From contig JAUJLY010000081.1 in NCBI GenBank assembly GCA_030447145.1, forward strand, positions 1 through 9,398: a stretch of 9,398 bases of DNA, read 5' to 3'. A model generated the notes under the pieces. The model saw only the letters and a program-made list of their open reading frames with translations, was not told where the DNA came from and did not search any database. Numbering within the stretch: the first letter of the stretch is position 1; every line of letters begins with the position of its first letter. Origin of the DNA: Thermomicrobiales bacterium (GTDB taxonomy: Bacteria; Chloroflexota; Chloroflexia; Thermomicrobiales; UBA6265). A program made the position numbers and the translations under genes. Below, piece after piece: positions 5,835 to 9,398 of the stretch.

Positions 5835-6490
5835 TGCGAACGGTCGCTGTCGTTCCGATTCGCGGGGCGCATGGGGCAAAGACCCGATTGTCCCCGGTAT
5901 TCGCGGAACATGAGCGCGCCTCGCTCGCCTGGACGATGCTCACCCATGTGCTGGACGTGCTGGACACCTCCCCGGTCATCGACCAGACGTTGGTCGTCAC
6001 CCGCGAGTCGGATGAGACATTGCGCCAGATCCGTCCGGATCCCCGGCACGCTGTCCTGTTTCAGCCGGTCGAGCACACCGGGCTCAATGCCGCGCTCGAT
6101 CTCGGCCGTGACTGGGCCGTGGCCAACGGGTATGACGCGATGCTGGTCCTGCCGGCAGACCTCCCGATACTGGCCCCCGCCGATGTGGAGAGCATGGTCC
6201 GGCCCGATGCTCCTGCCGTGATCGCGCCGGATCGCCATGGAAGTGGAACTAATGCCTTGTTCCTCCGGCTTGATTCCGCCCACCCCCAACAGTTCGCCTT
6301 TGCGTTCGGTCATCAAAGCTACCACCGGCACCACACAGAAGCAGACCGGCTCGTCATCGAGATGGCAACCGCGAAGGCTCCGGGTCTTGAGTGCGACCTC
6401 GACAGCCCGGACGATTGGTGGGATCTCCCTACCGAGGTCCGCCAGCGCCTGCTGGATTGCGTCCGGCGCGCCGAATCGATGGCGGGGTAG
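5834..6490 (+). CDS. cofC: 2-phospho-L-lactate guanylyltransferase (CofC/FbiD family)
   Basis: CofC uses GTP to activate 2-phospholactate (or phosphoenolpyruvate in some bacteria) for transfer to Fo by CofD. The 218-residue product has a nucleotidyltransferase fold: VAVVPIRGAHGAKTRLSP (4-21, with K16 near the phosphates), GLNAAL (83-88), VLPADLP (105-111, the metal-binding Asp), PDRHGSGTNAL (132-142), FGHQSYHRHHTEA (158-170) and DLDSPDDW (188-195). The length is normal. I chose the ATG at 5834. It forms a TGATG overlap with the cofD stop, and the family motif starts close to it. An in-frame ATG at 5819 would add five residues and overlap cofD by 16 bases. Neither start has a strong ribosome binding site, which fits coupling to cofD. 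The usual FGPxSF is FGHQSY here, a change near the substrate pocket. The assignment is firm, the exact substrate is not. Confidence 0.92.
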   Translation: MRTVAVVPIRGAHGAKTRLSPVFAEHERASLAWTMLTHVLDVLDTSPVIDQTLVVTRESDETLRQIRPDPRHAVLFQPVEHTGLNAALDLGRDWAVANGYDAMLVLPADLPILAPADVESMVRPDAPAVIAPDRHGSGTNALFLRLDSAHPQQFAFAFGHQSYHRHHTEADRLVIEMATAKAPGLECDLDSPDDWWDLPTEVRQRLLDCVRRAESMAG

Positions 6491-6526
6491 CAGGGAATCC
6501 GGTGTGCGGGGCACACACCACCACGT

Positions 6527-6566
6527 CCGTCATTCTGACCACCGAGAAGGATCTCCGGCGAAGCCG
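6527..6566 (+). repeat. dispersed repeat, diverged copy 3
   Basis: This copy begins CCGTCATTCTGACCACCGAG and ends CCGGCGAAGCCG. It shares both ends with copy 1 (372-421), while the middle is altered (GAGAAGGATC in place of GCGAAGAATC). It stands about 108 bases upstream of the well-preserved copy at 6629-6678, in the same orientation. Confidence 0.7.
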
Positions 6567-6628
6567 TCAGGTACACGGCTGACCTGCAACACAATGAGGC
6601 CCTTGGGCCGGGCCGCTGAACGCCCTCA

Positions 6629-6678
6629 CACAATCGTCATTCTGAGCGAACGCGAAGAATCCCCCGGCGGAGTCGATG
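6629..6678 (+). repeat. dispersed repeat, copy 4
   Basis: This 50-base unit matches 372-421 at 47 of 50 positions, including the imperfect hairpin core and the flanking CACAA and CGATG ends. Two such similar copies more than 6 kb apart show a recently spread or conserved repeat family in this genome. Confidence 0.85.
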
Positions 6679-6737
6679 CCCGGACGGCAGCAGTGGGTAT
6701 CATACGGAATTCGGTCGATCAATGCATGGACGTGTAG

Positions 6738-6758
6738 GGGTCAACTCCATGTTGACCC
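6738..6758. repeat. 8-bp inverted repeat GGGTCAAC/GTTGACCC
   Basis: GGGTCAAC (6738-6745) and GTTGACCC (6751-6758) flank a five-base loop. A third GGGTCAAC occurs at 6798-6805. The unit is preceded by GTAG, giving a GTAGGGGTC...GACCC form like other palindromic intergenic repeats. It could act as a weak bidirectional terminator in this convergent spacer. An operator is less likely because no gene starts nearby. Confidence 0.5.
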
Positions 6759-6884
6759 GACCGGCGCCGCAGTGCGAGCCCCCGGAGCGTCCCGAACGGG
6801 TCAACCGCAGGGTGATACCTTATCGACGCCTGCGGGGTCATTCATCCGGATTCTGTATGACCTCACCTTCCTGGGGCTGTGAGC

Positions 6885-8198
6885 CTACAACTCCGCGGCG
6901 AACATGCCCTCGGCGTCGAATCCGATATCCATCGGCGCCCCGATTCTCACGACACCGTCCATCCCCTCCAGCTCCGCCAGCAGCGGCTCGGAGAGCAGCA
7001 TCTGGGTCAGGTGCTTCGTGCTACGGATGCGGAGAATCTTCGCGGTACCCTCCTCCACCCTCAATGCGGAAGCGATCGCGAGGAAGAGTGCCTGGCGGTC
7101 GTTCTCAACCGTGATCGGTATCTTCGCGCCCTGCGGCGCCTTGGCCGTAAGCATATTCATGTAGGTGGGGATCGGGTCCATCGCGTCGACCGCCCGCCGC
7201 AAGGCGAAGTCGAACATACCGATGCCCGATGCATTGCCCTCGGTGTCCTCCGTCAACCCGCGCACAACCGCACGCTGGATAGAGGGTCGATCATCCGAAA
7301 AATCGATCTCGTTTGCGACGCCGCGGTGGACGACATTGGGGTCCGCCCCGTCACCGCTGATGTCCTTGCCAATCTCGTCCACGATCAGCACATCAACCTT
7401 CGCGACCGGCGGCAAGACCGCCAGCATGCCACGGGCGATCTCCAGCAACTCGCATTCCCGCTCATACATCCCGTCCCGCGGCACGGCCTCGATCAGGGCC
7501 ATCTTGCTCAGCCCATTCTCGACCAGGGCGATCCCGAAGGGGATGTTCACGTGGGATAGTGTGTGCTGCGCAACCCGGGGGATCAGGTCACCAAACGTCC
7601 CGATCCCGTGGCTGTGGAACCAGCTCGCGCCATGCTGCTTGCCCAGCCCGATCGCGAGCATCTTCATCAGGCCGGACTCGGTCGGACCGCGAAAGGAAGT
7701 ATGCGGCTTCACGCGCCCGATCGGGATGACGACGTCCGCCTCCTCATAGGCGATCCGGTCGAACCAGACGGGCACGTTCCCCTCGATAGTGCCCAGGTGC
7801 ACCGTCTCCATGCTGGCGCGGATCGGCGCGCCCATGGTCTCTTCGGTGACACCGTAATGGGCAATCACCTCCCGCTGCCCCTCGTCGGTCGCGCCACCAT
7901 GGCTCCCCATCGCCGTGATTATGAAGGGCTCCGCCCCGAGCCCTCTCACCTGATCGACGACGGCGCGGAGCACCTCCGCGATCCGGTCGATTCCGCGGCT
8001 ACCTGCTGTCAGCGCGACCTTCTGGCCCGGCCCAATCGTCGACTGGATCTCGGGCCGCGCAAACTCCCGGGCAATGGCCTCCCCGAAATCTCCCACCGAT
8101 GTGTCATCGAGCCGTTGCTCGACCAGCGCCCAACGTGGCAGGGTGACATCAGTGAAAACATCAAGGGGATTTTCGGTCTGCGTGTGTGCCATCGTCAT
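6885..8198 (-). CDS. LarA-family (nickel-pincer racemase/epimerase-like) protein
   Basis: The product resembles the LarA family, whose founder is the nickel-pincer lactate racemase and whose other members racemise or epimerise various 2-hydroxy acids. The 437 residues start at ATG 8198, where AAGGAG (8205-8210) lies six bases upstream. A longer frame to 8291 exists but has no comparable signal. Visible family features are LTAGSRGI (63-70), MGSHGGAT with H100 (97-104), GRVKPHTSFRGPTESGLMKM with H166 and K179 (161-180), IGLGKQHGA (183-191), HSHG (195-198) and VDEIGKDISGDGADPNVV (273-290). H100, H166 and K179 are candidates for catalytic or cofactor-binding residues by analogy with LarA. The alignment was not computed. 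No larB, larC or larE pincer-synthesis genes are in the window. Lactate itself as substrate is only one possibility. The gene converges on cofC. Confidence 0.8.
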   Translation of the reverse strand: MTMAHTQTENPLDVFTDVTLPRWALVEQRLDDTSVGDFGEAIAREFARPEIQSTIGPGQKVALTAGSRGIDRIAEVLRAVVDQVRGLGAEPFIITAMGSHGGATDEGQREVIAHYGVTEETMGAPIRASMETVHLGTIEGNVPVWFDRIAYEEADVVIPIGRVKPHTSFRGPTESGLMKMLAIGLGKQHGASWFHSHGIGTFGDLIPRVAQHTLSHVNIPFGIALVENGLSKMALIEAVPRDGMYERECELLEIARGMLAVLPPVAKVDVLIVDEIGKDISGDGADPNVVHRGVANEIDFSDDRPSIQRAVVRGLTEDTEGNASGIGMFDFALRRAVDAMDPIPTYMNMLTAKAPQGAKIPITVENDRQALFLAIASALRVEEGTAKILRIRSTKHLTQMLLSEPLLAELEGMDGVVRIGAPMDIGFDAEGMFAAEL

Positions 8199-8233
8199 GA
8201 GGGGCTCCTTGGGTGAAGATGCGTGTTTGCTGC

Positions 8234-8239
8234 ATTGTA
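8234..8239 (-). promoter_or_regulatory. possible -10 element for the LarA-family gene
   Basis: The minus strand reads TACAAT here, 35 bases before the chosen ATG at 8198. This is a plausible distance for a -10 box. No good -35 hexamer stands 17 bases further upstream, so the call is weak. Confidence 0.25.
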
Positions 8240-8292
8240 CGGAATCCCGCAAGATTCGCACGCCCCCTGTTGGTATCGGAGCACCGGGCAAA

Positions 8293-8327
8293 GGATGAGA
8301 GGCGGCCGAAGTGGCCGCCTCTCATCC
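8293..8327 (-). terminator. intrinsic-terminator-like hairpin after the metallopeptidase gene
   Basis: Arms 8293-8307 and 8313-8327 are perfect 15-bp reverse complements with a five-base loop and a GGCGGCC core. The hairpin begins about 19 bases after the stop codon of the minus-strand metallopeptidase gene (8347). On that strand it is followed by only TTT and preceded by seven T. The position and stem strength favour a terminator that also separates this gene from the LarA-family gene. Confidence 0.65.
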
Positions 8328-8346
8328 ACAAAAAAACTTCGGATCC

Positions 8347-9398
8347 CTACTGGTTGTTCCGGCCGCCACCTTCGACATCCAGCCTGATGTGGCATCCTCG
8401 GAAGCCGTCATCGTAGCCAATCCAGAACGCCTCCTCCCGCTGCTCGGCGCTGCCATGCGCGCTGGGATCATCCCAGGAGGTGCCGGCAGCATCTCCGGCA
8501 ATGCCCGTGATATCGATCGCCTCGTTCAGGTCCCTGCTTCTGATAAGCCCACGGGCCCGAGCGTCCTGCCCGAACATCCCGGCCAGGCAGTCGGCCTGAA
8601 GCTCATGCTCAATCGTGTAGTGCCCGCCCTCAAGCTCGGGATCCATCGAGGTGGTGAGCCCCAGTAGGTTCTGGACGTGGTGCCCCCACTCATGTGCGAT
8701 CACATGCTCCCAGGCATAGTCACCGATGTTCTCGACCATCGCATCGCGAAAGGCGGGATCGTAATAGATTGTCTCATCCAGGGTGCAGTAATAGACGGCC
8801 ATCTGCATGATGTCGTTCTCGATGCCGCAACCAGTGCGCGTCGGCTCCACCAGCACACCCACCATGTCCACCGGTGGATGGTACGCGAGACCGGCATTGT
8901 GGAAGATCTGCGCCCAGCACATATCGAGGTTCTGGTACATCTCGGTCTGGTACGGAGTCTCGTAGTCCACCGTCCACTCGCCCTCCTCTGCAACGTCCTC
9001 GGCGTCCACCTCCATGCCGGCAAAGAACCAGCGCCAGACCTGCCCATCGTTCCAGAGGATCATCTCCACGGAGCGGACGTCTTCGTCGCGACCAGCCTCA
9101 ACCTCGACGGAATACTCCACGATTGCGACATCGTCGTACTCGTCGCCGGTAGCATCCGATTCCCAGTCGTCGAAGGTGATTGACTCTATCTCCGGCTCAA
9201 CCGCAGGCACCATTCGGTCCTCATCGGAGTACCACTTCACGAAGGCCTGGCGCGCGAAGACCCCGCGGGACTCCGGCGCCATCGCATCGTACAGGCGGTC
9301 CAGGTCACCTACACCCTCGAGTCGCAGAAAGTCGATGACGGTGCGCACCACCACCTCATCTTCGTCCACCGACTGACGCCCACAAGCCCGTGAAACAC
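8347..9398 (-). CDS. putative neutral zinc metallopeptidase (YpfJ/Zn_peptidase family), 5' end outside window
   Basis: The gene is read on the minus strand and ends with TAG at 8347. The frame stays open to the window edge, so the amino end is missing. A GTG at 9369 is possible but has no ribosome binding site. Upstream of it the frame reads SRACGRQS, which may be the mature start of a lipoprotein or exported protein; this is unproven. Counting from that GTG, residues 1-130 look like an acidic NTF2-like domain. Residues 135-325 carry the peptidase: TGCGIEND (179-186), YYCTLDETIYYD (193-204), HEWGHHVQNLLGL with zinc ligands H226 and H230 and catalytic E227 (226-238), and ELQADCLAG with the likely third ligand E256 (256-264). 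HGSAEQREEAFWIGYDDG is at 305-322. C181 and C195 could form a disulfide, fitting an extracytoplasmic enzyme. Its substrate is unknown. Confidence 0.85.
   Translation of the reverse strand, partial: VSRACGRQSVDEDEVVVRTVIDFLRLEGVGDLDRLYDAMAPESRGVFARQAFVKWYSDEDRMVPAVEPEIESITFDDWESDATGDEYDDVAIVEYSVEVEAGRDEDVRSVEMILWNDGQVWRWFFAGMEVDAEDVAEEGEWTVDYETPYQTEMYQNLDMCWAQIFHNAGLAYHPPVDMVGVLVEPTRTGCGIENDIMQMAVYYCTLDETIYYDPAFRDAMVENIGDYAWEHVIAHEWGHHVQNLLGLTTSMDPELEGGHYTIEHELQADCLAGMFGQDARARGLIRSRDLNEAIDITGIAGDAAGTSWDDPSAHGSAEQREEAFWIGYDDGFRGCHIRLDVEGGGRNNQ

Larger units (their letters stand above)
6491..6884. other. convergent spacer with repeats, no gene seen
   Basis: This spacer lies between the ends of cofC and the LarA-family gene, which converge. 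It contains two dispersed repeat copies (6527-6566 and 6629-6678) and an inverted repeat at 6738-6758. Short open frames exist in every direction, but they run through the repeats and give no recognisable protein sequence. No clear terminator with a T tract was found for either gene. Confidence 0.6.

Noticed and set aside
4842..5879. A 345-codon open frame on the minus strand across cofD
   Set aside because: It is antisense to cofD, has biased low-quality composition, and runs past the boundary with cofC.
6527..6678. Possible CRISPR-like repeat pair
   Set aside because: There are only two diverged copies here, unevenly spaced relative to the other copies, with no spacer array and no cas genes.
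6738..6805. GGGTCAAC sites as an operator cluster
   Set aside because: They lie in a convergent spacer with no gene start nearby, so a regulatory role is not supported. They are kept only as a repeat.
6879..8216. Two long plus-strand open frames opposite the LarA-family gene
   Set aside because: They are rich in His, Arg and Asp and lack any motif. The minus-strand frame has an ideal ribosome binding site and clear family sequence.
8677..9183. A plus-strand open frame opposite the metallopeptidase gene
   Set aside because: The minus strand carries the HEWGHH zinc motif in a continuous frame; this one is its shadow.

Overview
The window looks like a fragment of a fairly G+C-rich bacterial chromosome, most plausibly an uncultured member of the Chloroflexota (Thermomicrobia-like). 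That placement is an inference. It rests on the cofD-cofC pair for coenzyme F420, a LarA-type protein, a YpfJ-type zinc peptidase, and dispersed GTCATTCTGA...GAAGAATC-type repeats of a kind I associate with such genomes. No rRNA, tRNA, CRISPR array or transposase was seen.

Region 1 (1-486) opens with an AT-rich, poly-T stretch that looks like a contig edge. It then holds a weak small ORF on the minus strand and one copy of a dispersed repeat.

Region 2 (487-3006) is a decayed defence locus with visibly lower G+C than the rest. Pieces of a type III restriction-modification methyltransferase (Mod) lie on both sides of an intact HNH endonuclease gene. The amino-terminal piece is at 487-873, with the catalytic DPPY motif changed to APPY. 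The carboxy-terminal piece is at about 1820-2228, broken by at least three frame changes and a large deletion. The old mod stop codon overlaps the start of a two-helix membrane protein gene (2218-3006), so that gene was probably the next gene of the original modification operon. No intact methyltransferase or Res helicase-nuclease is present.

Region 3 (3007-3512) has no convincing gene. It is packed with strong inverted repeats and one more dispersed repeat copy.

Region 4 (3513-6490) has an amidohydrolase gene on the minus strand, divergent from cofD and cofC on the plus strand. cofD and cofC overlap by one base at TGATG and supply two consecutive steps of F420 biosynthesis. A 26-bp perfect inverted repeat sits in the divergent spacer.

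Region 5 (6491-9398) starts with a repeat-rich convergent spacer. A LarA-family gene and then the 3' part of a zinc metallopeptidase gene follow, both on the minus strand. A hairpin terminator separates them. The metallopeptidase frame runs off the right edge of the window, so that gene is incomplete here.
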